Below, piece by piece: positions 1 through 11,944 of a stretch of 64,000 bases of DNA. Source of the DNA: Aspidapion aeneum (lineage: Eukaryota; Arthropoda; Insecta; Coleoptera; Brentidae); contig OY755038.1 of assembly GCA_963576565.1 (NCBI GenBank), positions 181,342,452 to 181,406,451 of the forward strand, read 5' to 3'. Each line of letters opens with the position of its first letter. Position 1 is the first letter of the stretch. The notes below the pieces were generated by a model. It had not been told where the DNA came from, searched no databases, and was given only the letters and a program-made list of their open reading frames with translations. The position numbers and the translations under genes were made by a program.

Positions 1-95
1 GAAAATTTTTGAAATCGGAGCAACTTTTTCTTTCTCGAAAAAATTAGGATCACCATAGCTCACACTACTATAATATAGTATATGTGTGAGCTAAA
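1..95 (-). repeat. Family A element, end fragment
   Basis: This is the terminal part of a dispersed element seen five more times in the window (12845, 46562, 50949, 55285, 57397). It holds the conserved block with GAAATCGGAGCAAC and the end hairpin GTGTGAGCT. The element continues outside the window to the left. It appears inserted in a family B copy, whose remainder follows immediately. Confidence 0.8.
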
Positions 96-160
96 AACTG
101 TTTTCAGGGCTTATATTATGGCTTCACTTGAAGTGTGCTTATAGGCTAGAAAGGTATCAG
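96..160. repeat. Family B element, fragment
   Basis: This short stretch matches the end of the family B copy near 63030-63092. Shared features are an AAAACTG...TTCA block, then CTTCACTT.AAGTGTGCT and a TAGGCTA end. The family A fragment at 1-95 abuts it, so A probably inserted into B. Confidence 0.6.
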
Positions 161-326
161 ATCCGTCAGGGATCCATTTATTCAACCAATATGAGATAGG
201 TCAAAATTGATTAAGAAATTTTTTAACGTTTTTATAATTTCCAATCGACTAATGTATGAAACAGCTACATAGCTATATTAACACGGCAAGAGCAGCACGT
301 ATACTTGCATTTTTTTAAGTCAAATA

Positions 327-511
327 CAGTCGAACCTCTCTAACTCGAACCTCTATAACTCGAACCCCTCTATAACTCGAACCTTTTAAGCGGTCCCTGC
401 ACTTTTTACATGTATTTTAACCTATGTAACTCGAATTTCTATAACTCGAACTCTCCATAACTCGAACTGTTTTGGTTGTCCCTTCAGGTTCGAGTTATAG
501 AGGTTCGACTG
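327..511. mobile_element. pogo/Tigger-like MITE, TA target duplication
   Basis: A 185-bp element with terminal inverted repeats beginning CAGTCGAACCTCT, flanked by TA at 325-326 and 512-513. The interior repeats the motif TAACTCGAAC several times. A second copy with the same ends and TA flanks lies at 37551-37736. TIRs starting CAGT with a TA target are typical of pogo/Tigger elements. There is no coding capacity, so it must be moved in trans. Confidence 0.88.
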
Positions 512-524
512 TAATTTTTTTATG

Positions 525-1815
525 TTTGTAGCGGATTTTTTGCATGACCGATGCATCCAAGGCCTAAACAAATATTTATTTTTTTATTTCTTATAACTTG
601 ATTAATTCTTTTTCGAATGATGTGCTTAAAAGCTATGTAGCTTATATAAGTATAGCTGTCTTTCAAATTTACTTTCGCAGCGACAACCATGCGGCACTAG
701 GTATAGTTTTAAATGCGACGATCACGGCCGATCGTTTAAGGACCTACTGCTTGGACGCTAACCGCTTAGGCGCAGACCTTTTGGGATCTATCAATTTGGG
801 CGCCGATCATTTGGGCGATTACCATTTGGCCCCTGAGTGTTTGCGTAATAGGTGCTATTAATGTTTGCAGCGAGATTTTTGCGTGACCGATGCATCCGAG
901 GCATAAACGAGTGGGTAGGTCAATTCTCTATCGAACTATTTGCCTAGAATCTATGTAGCTGTCTTTAAAAGTTTCTTGCGCGGTGACAATTACGCGGCAC
1001 TGCATCATATGCCAAGTGCGGCGTAGGTATACTTATGAAGGCGACGCTCACGGCCGATCGTTTAAGGAGCTAATGATTGGACACTAATGAACTAATCTAG
1101 GCGAAGGCCTTTTGGAGGCTATCAATTTGGGCGCTGATCACTTGGGCGGTTACTATTTGGGCGCTGAATGTTTGAGCAACAGCCGTAAACAACAAAAAAT
1201 AAAATTGTTTTGACACGCCCTTTTTTGCCCGTTGACTGTTTGGACTATTTTGGCGCCGACCATTTGGGTGTCGAAAGTTTGAGCGAGAATGGCCGTAAAC
1301 ACAAAAAAAACATTAATGTTCTGTTACCCACTTTTTTGCGAGTATTGTTTAGGCGGCTGTCGTTTTGGTTTGATTAAGGATATTTATCGTTTAGGCGCAG
1401 ATCATTTGGACGTCAATCATTTGGGCGCCGACCATTTTGGCCATGATTCGGCGTGATTCGTCCACATGGCCGGCGCCATTTCAACAGTCGTCACAAAAAA
1501 GTGGGTGTCAAGTCATTACTATTTGTTTTGTTTACAGTTACTGCCCAAACGTTTAGCGCCCAGCTGGTCATCATCCAAATAATCGCCACCTAAATTAATA
1601 GCGCCCAAACGGTTAGTGTCCAACCAGCAGGTCCTCAAACAATCGGCCGTGAGCGTCGCCTTCAAAAGTATACCTACGCAGCACTTGGCATATGATGCAG
1701 TGCCGCGTGATTGTCACCGCACATCGTTTAAAGGAGAAGTGATCTGACTATAAGAACGACCTATTCATTTAGGCCTTAGATGATTTGGTCATGCAAAACA
1801 TCCGCTGCAGACAAA
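525..1815. repeat. Foldback-like element made of 15-bp periodic units
   Basis: Two direct units of about 335 bp (about 525-860 and 861-1180) each begin with an AGCG.ATTTTTGC.TGACC block and end in a 15-bp periodic stretch rich in TTTGGGCGC. An inverted copy lies at about 1550-1812, ending with the complementary block. The middle has more degenerate periodic sequence. In one frame the 15-mers of 727-855 read as five-residue steps (ADRLR, ANRLG, ADLLG, SINLG, ADHLG), which resembles a pentapeptide repeat. The inverted arrangement suggests a mobile or foldback origin rather than a gene. The ends and any target duplication are not clear. A partial relative lies at 21533-21640. Confidence 0.65.
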
Positions 1816-4800
1816 AAACTTTGACTTATAAAAACGTATTTTTTATGCTTTAAACGCCGTTGATAGAAGCGATGCCGACGTCTTAATGGCGGAATAAACG
1901 CTATCAGCGTTGATCTGACCTAAAAGACAATGTATGTAGGTCACTTGATGGATTCTCGCTTTCAATCGATATTTTCATCGATCGATAATATAGCAGTTTT
2001 ATTCGAGTGCTGCTGTTTTAGGTTGGCTCGTACTTCGGTACGTGGCGCTTCTTGCACAGGATATGATTTTGTTTTCTCATTAGAAACGTAAGCTGAGAGA
2101 CAAAATCGTATACTTAATTTAGCAAGGGTGTCATATTGACCAAACAGTCATCCAAAAAGTCCCATGAGGACGAAACAGTCAACTGTCAACACTTATTAGG
2201 TTGCCAATAAATCTTCGACCCCCGTAAAGTTAAGCTTTTGAGATACCAACGGAAAAATACTAGAGAAAAAAAAATATTTTAACCCGATTAGCTATGAAAA
2301 TTTGTTTGATAATCACAGTAAAAAAACTTTAAAAAAGCATTTACACCAAAATTTTTTTTCATAAATAAAAAATTATAGGCCATCTATATAAATGCAAACT
2401 ATTTAATATCCTCCCGTAGCTGAAAAACTATAAGTTCTTTCAAGACGCGATTTGAACACATCTCAAAATTCGAGCCCAAGACATATCTTGTTTTTATCTT
2501 TCTCTCGGCTAGAACTACCCAAAAGCCCTAAAAAATATAGAATTTGGCACTAAACTAAATAAACCCACTAAGACCCGTTGGGTCGTTAACCACCCAGAAC
2601 AGTTTTTTTTACCAAACCGCACTTCCTTTTCTATAAACAAAGTATCAAGACTTATTTCACTATTGACAGTGTTTCGTCTTGCAGGACGATCAACTGACGC
2701 GCGTTTTTTATGATTTGCAATTACTACATAATGTGAGTGGTAAGTACTTATTTTATTACAGAATTCGTAACCTTAATACTTCAGTAAAATTAGAAAGTAC
2801 ATTTTAAAAGTTAAGTTATAATATTTTGGCCTTTCGCTGCATAGTTACCAAATTGCAGGCTTTCAAAGATGTGTGGGCTCCACAAGTTCTTAATTATGTA
2901 CGTGTAATATTTTAGGACACTTAGAGCTGCTGCACTTATTGAGCAGATAGATGAATTGGATTCCCGATGGAATTGTGTTATTACCGCCTGATGATGCTGA
3001 TGGGAGTGATTTCCAGAAGAAATCTTTAAAAAACTGATAAACAAACCTTACCTGGGAATGAAAATATCGAAAATATCACTTTTTTTACAAACATTACTTA
3101 AAATTAAACATTTCAATTGGCAATATTAAAAAAAAAAAAATTATAATTCCGATTTAAAATTTTGTAGGCCGCTAACTAGCTCAAACGCTAATAACCGTTT
3201 GGATCCGAAGATGTACATAATTCTCCATCCAAGTCAATGAGCACAAATCGTTTTTTTTAAATATCTTTTAAACTACATGCATCTAACAATGATAACTTGC
3301 CTAAAAATGATAAACTTCCAGATACCAAGGGGTCGTTAACGACCCTCATTAAAAATCAAAAACGAAAATAAAAAATAAAAAAAATTTAGTTATTTCTTAT
3401 ATACCAACTAAATTCGTCATTAAAATTTCTATTTTTGAAAAAAAATGTTCTGGGTCTTTATAGGTTAATACAAAACAATGAACAAAGTTTTATAGCAAAT
3501 TAGCAAAGCAAATATCGGCGGTCACTAAAACTCGAAAAAGCACAACAAACCCCTTTGGAAGGCGTAGCAAGGACACTCGGGCAAGTTTGAGATATTTTCA
3601 CCTGCATAAATATACTAAACCAAACCAAATTATTTTGGCAAATCACGAACCAAGTTTAATAAACTCAATTTATTATTTTTGCCAATATAGCTAAAAACTT
3701 TGTATAAATATTTGAAAGCAAGCGATGGATATGGATTCCAGTAAAAGCACAAATGCGTAGATCACAATATCTTGCCTTTTAAACTTGTTTATTATTATGC
3801 ATTTCGTAGCAAAACTTTCTAGAGTTTTCGAAGCACGTCCGCCACAAAATGACAAAATACGGAAAGTTTATGAATATGTTCCGGTTTCGATGTTGGTTTA
3901 ACTAGAATTATGATTTCCATGTCGCTTAAAAGCAGATACGTAGAAAAATGAAAATTGCAACAAGAGACGATTTAAGTTTTACGTTTAAACCATAACTCAG
4001 TATTTTCCATTAAATACAAGGGTTTAAATATATTTTTTAAATAGATTGAATGCAACGTGTGGTTAAACCAATTAATGTGTGTCAAGCTTCAAAGCAAACA
4101 AATTTTTGTTTGATCTAAGTAAAAATTTAATTACGATAAATAAATTATGCATTTAGTTTATTGGTAAATACTGTTTGCAGCAAAAATCTTCTACAATTAT
4201 GTCATGATATACTAGGACAACAAAACTAGGTCATGTAAAAACTGTGTAAGCGAGAGGGTTTGTCATAAATATACACTTGGACTGCAAAATTTCTGAAGGC
4301 TTCTTCTGTGGCATAGTTCACATTGAGAAATTTGGGAAAAGAGAAAGATCAGAAATACTCGGTGAGATGATTAATGTAAGTACCGATTTATTTACTTTAT
4401 TTAACAAATATCTGAAGTCATTAATAATTAAAAACCATATTGGCTAAAACTCAAATAACAGGGTACACATAAAAATAATTTTTGTCTAATAATAGTGGCG
4501 AATTTGATAATTCTGAAGTAGGGAAATTTCTAGAGAACAAACAAATAAAAAAATGATTAATCATGCCTTACATACTACAGCAAAATGAATTCTCAGAAAG
4601 AGAAAACAGAGTGGTTGTTAAAACTGTCAAATCCTCAATGTAAACAAGGAAAGATCAATTATTTTGCGCATAATTGAGAATTACTTCAAGTCACCACATA
4701 AAGTGTGGTTCGGTTCGGTTCGGTTCTAGGCAAACAAACAATCCGCCTATCATCTCTAATTTTTCTTTGTTAGTATGGGTGTGTATTCTCAAGCTTCCGA

Positions 4801-4989
4801 TAGCTACGAGGATACAGTGAGTATTATATGGGGATGGGAGAGGAATACACATTCACGATTGTTAGCGGTATGAAACCCTATATATCCATCTCCCAGTGGT
4901 GGTGCACGACACATAGCGCGACACAAGGTGTCAGACGTGGAATTTCCAACAAACAATATCAAGCCAAACTTAAAATCTACAAGGTTAGT
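1816..4989. other. No gene recognised
   Basis: AT-rich sequence without a supportable coding region. A GGGTCGTTAAC motif near 2580 and a GGGGTCGTTAACGACCC palindrome near 3330 could be remnants of one inverted-repeat element, but the arms are weak. A short GGTTC run lies near 4708-4727. Confidence 0.4.
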
Positions 4990-5118
4990 TTTAGCGCCCT
5001 AATATAAATTAGAGACGAGGAGAATTTAGTGGCATAAGGGCAAGGTAAATCTTTTTATTCTTCCTTGCCCTTATGCCACTAAATTTTCCTCGTTGTTTAA
5101 TTTATAGTAGGGCGCTGA
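4990..5118. mobile_element. Hairpin MITE of about 125 bp
   Basis: Near-complete palindrome. The left arm from TTAGCGCCCTAATATAAATT to GGCATAAGGGCAAGG is mirrored on the right, ending GGGCGCTGAA. The loop is short and T-rich. The arm motif AATTTAGTGGCATAA and the adjoining AAGGTTAGTTTTAGC also occur in the tRNA-like sequence at 50430-50560, so the two are probably related. Confidence 0.75.
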
Positions 5119-5384
5119 AACTTTGTGAAAAAAAAAATTCTTTATTGGTTACACCTTTAGCATTCCTAAGGGAACCAACTGAGTGTCTTTATTTTCCTCC
5201 AGTAGTAGACATGCCTCTCGTGTCATAATGGGTTCTAATAAAGAGATAATTTATGGTGAAAATCTAAAGATTAAATAAATCAATACAAGACGCATTTAAA
5301 AAAGACCGCTTTAAAGATTCTCTTAAGTCTATTTTATGATATTATTATCGAAGTAAGATAAAATTTAAATCTCAAAGAAGATTA

Positions 5385-6336
5385 AAGCAAGCACCAAGGT
5401 GCTGGAACAAGCGCCTTAGTAATCACATTAATGCACTTGGCTTTAAACAAAATAATGCTGTTCCCTGTTTGCCTCTAAAGAGAGATACTGTTTGCCTTTT
5501 AACTCAATGACGATTTACTTGCTTCCAATAATGCAACGTTAAAAACCCTCTTTTTAGATAATTTAAAGCAAAATTTATAATTACTCAATCTGCTTCTTAT
5601 TTCCTTAGAATTGAAATTGAAAAAGGCAATAACGGCTTAATTCAAATTAAACAATCTGAAAAAAAAATTCATGAACGATTCGAAATGAAACAACCGTTTA
5701 TTTGCTTCCACTAATGAAAAACTAAAAACCTCTTTTCAAGCGCAGATCTGGTCCAAAATCTAGGTGGGAGGGGGGTAATGGTCGGCGAAAACACTAATAA
5801 TGTAGTTATTTTTTTTTACAAGGGGTCTATAACGGCTTAGTTAATGATAAAAAAAAAGTTCTTGAACGATTCGAAATTAGAGACTGACTGTAATTTTGAT
5901 TCGACCTCTATTGTCAAAGAGGCTGATTGAATAATCAGGGAAGGAAATAACTGAGAAATTGAATTCTTTTTTCCCTACCGAGAAGCTGCTGGGCTCGTGC
6001 GCTACCTGATATAGCCTATTCTGTCAGCGTAGTATCTAAGAAGTTAGAAAATCCAACAAATCGAGATATAACCAAAGTAAAAATAATATTTCGATATTTG
6101 AAAAAAAGAAAACATTAGAGGTTGGCCTAACTTACAAACCTGGATTTGAACCTGGATTTGAAGACAAACTAAAGTGTTTTAGTGACGCTGATCTTGGTAA
6201 TGCTGAAAATACAGGCCATAACACATCTCGAGTTTTATGTATGTTTAACAGTGGAGCGATATCCTGGCTAAGTCTGATTTTGTAGCTGCTAGTAAAATTT
6301 CGAGGAAAATATATTTGCTGGCTAGTTTTTTTTAGG
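5385..6336 (+). pseudogene. Ty1/copia-type pol fragment (RT to RNase H), decayed
   Basis: Translated pieces in changing frames match the order of a copia polyprotein. First comes a reverse-transcriptase stretch reading LKQAPRCWNKRL (near 5386). Next is SYFLRIEIEKG...ERFEM (near 5595), then the PYREA segment (near 5973) and [17 protein letters not shown] (near 6007). The RNase H region reads CFSDADLGNAENT (near 6178) and GAISWLS, followed by SDFVAASK. Part of the RT C-terminus, ending LERFE, appears twice (about 5595-5690 and 5826-5880), indicating a local duplication. There are several stops and frameshifts. No LTRs are visible nearby, so this is a truncated dead copy. It ends directly where the next retroelement begins. 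Confidence 0.8.
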
Positions 6337-6341
6337 AAATA

Positions 6342-7500
6342 ATGCCAATAAGAACCATACCTAAAGTCCCAGAAAAAAAAGAAACAAACAAAAGAAAATC
6401 CTTATCCACTTTTATGAAGGAAAATTTAAAGAAATGGAAAGAAATAAAATTATTACCTACAAGATCATTTATAGAATCCTTTAATATTTCTTCAACTGTA
6501 AAAAAAAATCCAATTAAGAATAACGATAGGCACTTATCAAAGAAAATAGAAGGAAAAATTTCAGAAGGGGATATCGGAGGCTATTCGCTTGATTTCTTCA
6601 CAGGATACACTTGCACCAAAAAATGCCGAAACTCTTAAAAAACTTCAGGAAAAACATCCAAAACATGAAAAGTTTCAAAATTTTGCTTTTTTCGAAAACA
6701 CCAAAAATTGTAAATATAGTTTAAATTTTTTATCAGAAACGAATATAAAAAAGTAATTTTTTTCTTTTATACCAGGTTCAGCAGGTGGTTTAGACGCTTG
6801 AAGACCTCAACATCTGAAATATTTAATAGACGAAAACCTCGGTATCTTTTCCTCAAATCTTTATCAACCATTTCGTCCTTTATTCATAATGTTCTTCAAG
6901 GTTTAGTTACTGAAAAAATTTTCTTTGGAGCTTCACTTTATGCATTTAATAAAAAAGATAATGGAATTAGGCCTATAGCCTATAGGTATGTTTTCGAAGA
7001 TTAATAGCAAAAATCACATGTTCCTCAATTTATGATTCTCTTGGCAATTTTTTTCGCCCAAATCAATTAGGATTTGCTACGAAAATTGGATGTGAAATAA
7101 TAACCCATGCATTTCGTCATTACATTACTTTTCCACATAATAACAAGAAAATAGTCTTGAAAATCTATTTTTACAATGCCTTTAATATGGTTAATCGTGA
7201 AACTTTACTAAAAAGAGTTGCAGAACATGTACCACAATTTTACAGTGTTATTTCAAAATGTTATCAAAAATCTTCTATTTTGTGTTTTGGCGAACATTTT
7301 ATTTTTTCTGAAGACCCTGATACGGTTTTTTCTGTATTTAATAACTTGGAAAAATTTTGCTCTGACATCGGCTTAAAAATAAACTTTGAAAAATGTGAAT
7401 ATTCAGTTATAAACAAATCTCAAACCACTCCAATTTTCTCAAAAATTTAAAAAAATTAACTTTGAAAACATCAACCTACTTGGCTTGACCTTTCTCAGAG
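6342..7500 (+). pseudogene. LINE-like pol, reverse transcriptase part, with catalytic deletion
   Basis: The first open stretch (6342-6638) contains KENLKKWKE and NNDRHLSKKIEGKISEGD. A frameshift near 6585 continues as SQDTLAPKNAETLKKLQ. After a gap come GGLD-like sequence, FGASLYAFNKKDNGIRPIA (near 6925) and the palm motif A region KIYFYNAFNMVNRE (near 7157). The motif A aspartate expected in functional reverse transcriptases is Tyr here. At about 7308 the sequence jumps from EHFIFSE straight to DPDTVF and then KINFEKCEYS. The QGDP and YLDD segments that should lie between them are missing. The product could not have been active. The matching C-terminal part follows from 7590. Confidence 0.75.
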
Positions 7501-7589
7501 TCTGAAACTAAAAAAGTTTTTGATGTAAAACTTGAAATATTTTCTAAATTCTTGTTCAAATTAATTCACATACATCTTACTACCTTACC

Positions 7590-8841
7590 TCCCTTGCTGG
7601 AGAGTTTCTAATTCTTTAGAAAACTTCGATGCTCTTTTAAAAACTTCTTTGGAATCTATTACAAATTGTTGTTTAAACGAAGACGCTTGGTCTCTTTCTA
7701 CTCTACCAATAAAACTAGGAGGTTTGGGAATCAGAAATTCATCCACACTATGTTTTTCTGCTTTTCTTGGATCGATTTCTGATGTTAAATCTTTCCTACC
7801 TTCGATTTTACCACCAAATATCCATTCTTTTCACGATTCAGCCTTCAATGAAGCTTTTGATTCTTTTAAAAACCTAACCAAAATTTCAGACGTTTCAAAA
7901 ATAAAATCCCAAAAAGATTTTGATTTGAGTATGTATAAGATTTTTGTTGAAAATATTATTACAAATTCAAAATCTCTTGTGGATAAATCAAGACTTTTGG
8001 CACTCCAGCAACCGGAAAATAGCGCTTGGCTGAGTGCCTTACCCTATTCTACGTTAGGGAACTTATTAGACGATGCATCCTTCCGTATTTCCGTCGCTCT
8101 GCGTTTTGGTCAGCCTGTCACTCTGTTTCCACCAATGCATGCCCACCTCGATTCAAAAAACGCATCACGTGATGGCCTATGGATTTTCACCGGTTTTAAA
8201 TGCAGGGTCACCTGATGCGTTTTTTTAATCGGGGTGGGCATGCATTGGTGGAAACAAGGTATGTCTGTGAGCCATTTGCAACGAAACAGTTGATAAATTT
8301 GGACTTTATGCATTTGCAAAAAAAGTGCAGGTCGTGTGGCCCGCCATAGACAGATAAACGACATTACCAGGCGATCTTTAGTTTCTGCTAATATTCCGTC
8401 AGTTTTAGAACCGCCTGGTATATGTAGGAGTGATGAAAAACGGATGGACGGTATGTCTTTGTTGCCCTGGAAGAATGGTAGGACACTTTTGTGGGATGCT
8501 ACTTGTCGCGACACTATTGCAAAAACATACATAGCAAAAACTTTACAAAAAGCAGATGAAGCAGCAAATCTTGGAGAGTCACAAAAAAAAATTAAGTATA
8601 AAGAATTGGAAGACCGGGGTTTTCTCTTTATTCCTTTTGGTGTCGAAACATTCGGTCCTATGGGTAATGAGGCTAAGCAATTAATGAAATAAGTTACAAA
8701 ATAAAACATCCAATAAGACATCCAAAAGCACGTAGCTTCATTACCGAAAGGATAAGTCTTGCCATACAAAGGGGAAACGCAACGTCGGTGCTCGAGACCA
8801 TTCCTGTTGAACGGGGTTTGAATGAATTTTTTTATATCTAA
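7590..8841 (+). pseudogene. LINE-like pol, C-terminal part with PD-(D/E)XK-like segment
   Basis: Continuation of the same retroelement. ITNCCLNEDAWSLSTLPIKL and GGLGIRNSSTL (from 7649) belong to the region after the RT. They are followed by LLALQQPENSAWLSALPYS and FRISVALRFGQPVTLFP. At 8124-8256 a hairpin MITE interrupts the frame. Beyond it the element resumes in shifted frames with VDKFGLYA, then RHRQINDITRRSLVSANIPS and a segment with DGMSLLPWKNG and LLWDATCRDT. That layout (Cys/His cluster, then DG...WDAT) suggests a restriction-like endonuclease, but the clade assignment is my inference. The C-terminus reads SLAIQRGNATSVLETIPVE and stops at 8839-8841. Confidence 0.75.
8124..8256. mobile_element. 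133-bp hairpin MITE inside the LINE remnant
   Basis: Inverted arms of about 50 bp begin TGTTTCCACCAATGCATG and end with the complement. Both arms also share an AAAAAACGCATCA block. It splits the retroelement frame between FGQPVTLF and the Cys/His cluster. I do not see a convincing target duplication. The long reading frame on the opposite strand here is only an effect of the palindrome. Confidence 0.75.
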
Positions 8842-10353
8842 TGTATTTAATTGTTTTTTTTATTTATTTTTATATCCCAACAAACATTTAAAGTTGTAAC
8901 GACGAAACCCCAACTAGAAAGAATTTCTTAAAAGTAACCGCAACGTACTCCCGCTACGTCTCAGTATACCATACAGCGACGTTATAATTCCCTAAGTGGG
9001 GAACCAATTTCTGCTTGTAACTACTAGGCCAAGTGTTTAAAGTCACTGTAGTAACAACTTCACTACTACGTCGTAGCCAGGTATCTACTACGTCGTAGAG
9101 GCTGTTTTTTTCCGTAATGGCATAAAAGTTGCGATGTAGTTGCAAATAATATAATCGTTTCTTTTTGGTAGAATTGTTACACAATATGGTGGACACAACA
9201 GTAAACAGACTCGCTTAGTTTTTTGTTTCGTTATGGCTAAAATATGTACTATATTATCCAAAAGTGTAAGAATTTACGAACAGAGGATCAAAATTCGAGT
9301 GCGACGCAAAGTTTTTTGTATAACATGCATTATATATATTGCAAAAAACTGGTGCGCCTGTAAAATTGAGCCGTTTTCTGGTAGCTGATGGAATTTTTGT
9401 GTTGTGATTTTGGAGGTTATGTTTTCATAATTGACAGTTAACTCCAGCAAATGGTGCTTAAGAAGAGCATTTTTGGTAAGCTTCAACTATTTTGTTTATA
9501 AAATAGTATAGCTCCTTAATATGAGCTCATAAAACGGCAACAAAAATATTAAATCTTCTTTGTTACAAAAAAACATGGCGTCCCAAACTATATTTCCTGA
9601 TAGTCGAAAGGGTTACTTGAAAGTGAGCCTAAGTTACGGCAACGTGTCACGTACGACTTTTATGTCGGCATTCCTTTTTAGTTCTAGATAACACACTCGA
9701 ATTTCTACTCCTTCGTTGCAGAAACGTATTATTAACTAGCTTTCGCCACTAAAAAACGTCTACAGAGTGATAGGAACCACGCGATAAGTATAACTTCTAC
9801 CCTCAAGTTATTGGGGTGTCGCCACTTGTCATTTGTCGTTTCTGTCAACAACAGCACCACTGCTTATAGGTTTTGTACCAGCGTGAATATGTGGTAGGTT
9901 TTAAAACAAAAAGAAGATAAATTAAATTCCATTAGAACAATAAATGAAGTGCCAATAAAAAGTGTTTTTTAAAAATGTATGTTGCAGCCGAGAGCATGAT
10001 CCCTATTCTAGAATTTCTGAAAAGTGTTGGTCAAGGAACTAAAAGAACGTAGTCACATCAATGAAATCAACTTATTGTTACTTTTTTTATTTACACATTG
10101 CTCTCACAATTCGTTTGTAGTATTTTTTATTGTTTTTAGATATTTTCGCATTCTCAATATTAAGTAATATTTATTATTATAAGCCCTATAAGTAAAAAAA
10201 TAATCTTTGAGACTTGTTAGATCGCTTATAAATCCGCATGTAACCACGATATATCATATTTGTTGTTTTATTAGCCGCAAACAGCGCAAAAGTTCCTAGA
10301 TGAAGTCTAGCATATCCCCAACAGGTTATTTTAGGGGCCGTGCATAAATTAGA
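8842..10353. other. No gene recognised
   Basis: AT-rich sequence following the LINE end. CTACTACGTCGTAG-like words near 9060-9100 repeat locally. No protein family, RNA or clear terminal repeats were seen. Confidence 0.4.
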
Positions 10354-10358
10354 TATTA

Positions 10359-10450
10359 GGGACCTATTGCAATAAAGCCAGGCACAAATTGTGCCGGACA
10401 CTATATTGACAGTTTCGCATTAAAAACTGACAGTTGATAAAAGGCAGAAC
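10359..10450. repeat. Truncated copy of the GGGACYTATTGC MITE
   Basis: Starts GGGACCTATTGCAATAAAGC after TATTA, matching the left end of the intact element at 54165-54391, and continues through a similar TTGACAGTTT...AAAACTGACAG stretch. The right terminal repeat is missing, so this is a truncated copy. Confidence 0.7.
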
Positions 10451-11936
10451 TGTGTCGAAAGATTTTTTCTTCGCGATCTGGGCATATTGCGCGTCTTTCC
10501 TTGCCCTTAAACTGAAGCGTTCTACACACCACATTTCGAAAATAGTACAAATTTAAGTCTAATGAGTTCAAAACACAGCACAAATTTAAATTTATTCACT
10601 TCAAACCAAGCTTTAACAACAGCAGTAAAGCTTGGTTTTTTGGTTTGAAGAAAACCAAAAAGACAAATTGACCCAAGCTCAACACATAAAATGAATCACA
10701 GTGAGACACGACACGTCAGCACAAGAGGCATAAATAAACGAATTCGGTTTAGTCCGCACAAGAGGGTTACGATGGCGATAGGGTGGTGCCACAGCACAAA
10801 CACGAACGACCGTAAAGACAGTACGAGAATAGAACAGCAACAAGTAGCGTAAAAGATTAAGGATGGAGATTAAGCATGGACCAGGGAATTCTTAAAATCG
10901 TGTGCGGTACTCGATACTTTGGATCAATATTTTGCATTTTGATTGTTTTGCAAAATGGCCAAGCAATGAGCTCGAAAAGATGGACTGCTCAAGGTAGTTA
11001 AAAAAATATTTGCAAAACTATTTCTAATATTCCCATATTATAAAAGGAGCCACAAAAAGTAGGGTTAAGAATGTATGCGACCAAGATGCGACTTCAAAAA
11101 GTCTACGTTTTCAAAGTAGAAACAGGAAGGAGAGATTACTTTAAAAGATCGACATTAAAAAAAAGTCAAAGTAGTTGCGGCTTTAAAGTTGATCCAAAAA
11201 GTTATTTTGTCTACATTGTTACATCAGATGTTACTATGATGACACAAACTTTTGTGGTAAAAATTAAAGTTATAATGTAGTTGTCGGATACACTTGTTTG
11301 GGACTCCAATGAAGCTTAACTTTCTAGTGGTAATTAAGTAGGATATTAAAGTCAGGGCGACTACGAAATAACGACTAACAAGAAAGTAAAACTTTAGCAA
11401 CGTCCTATTGTGGTAGAGAAGACTATCAGAATCGACTATCAAGAAACAATCCTAAGAAGTAGTTTAGAGGGTCGTTTTTACGAAACATCTACTATTTCCT
11501 GCTACTAAATAGTAGTTAGAACTAAAAAGTAACAAATTTTGGTTGGGATCACCACATTTCTACTATAAGAAAGTAGCAAAGCCTTTAGAACATGTAGCCG
11601 CTACTATAAATGTTAGTTGGGATACAGTTATTGTTTATATTTCTATTATTTTCGTTTTTAATATTTTTTACTATTTGTATGTAAATTCGTATTCCGAGAT
11701 TAATGGTTGATAATGAGGCTGCAATTCAGGTAACACAGAATCTTGAATTCGCGGCGTACTAAACATTAAATATTTTTTCGTTAAAGTGTATGTAATGGAA
11801 GAAACTCTGGGAATAAAGAACCTTTTAACAGAAAATCGACTCAGAGAATCGACTTGCTTTGCGTTTTTGACAAAACCTTTATTTAGACCTCTTTTCCAAA
11901 GTTTCGAGAAGTTATGCGATTGCCGAATATTAAATC
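10451..11936. other. No gene recognised
   Basis: Contains a small hairpin near 10600-10640 (CCAAGCTTTA / TAAAGCTTGG) and GGTTGGGAT words near 11540 and 11618. Nothing with coding support. Confidence 0.4.
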
Positions 11937-11944
11937 AGTATATT

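Noticed and set aside
2150..2190. Hammerhead-like GTCCCATGAGGACGAAAC
   Set aside because: It matches stem II and GAAAC of a hammerhead ribozyme, but the CUGAUGA core and a closing stem III are absent, so no functional ribozyme can be supported.
4240..4390. 41-codon open stretch ending at a GTAAGT site
   Set aside because: No convincing acceptor, and the frame runs through the donor; too short to claim as an exon.
6125..6170. CTGGATTTGAACCTGG as a tRNA B box
   Set aside because: It lies inside the copia RNase H coding trace, is a small local duplication, and has no tRNA fold around it.
8110..8769. 219-codon minus-strand frame
   Set aside because: It is the antisense of the LINE-like C-terminal domain and the MITE palindrome; the plus strand carries the recognisable motifs.
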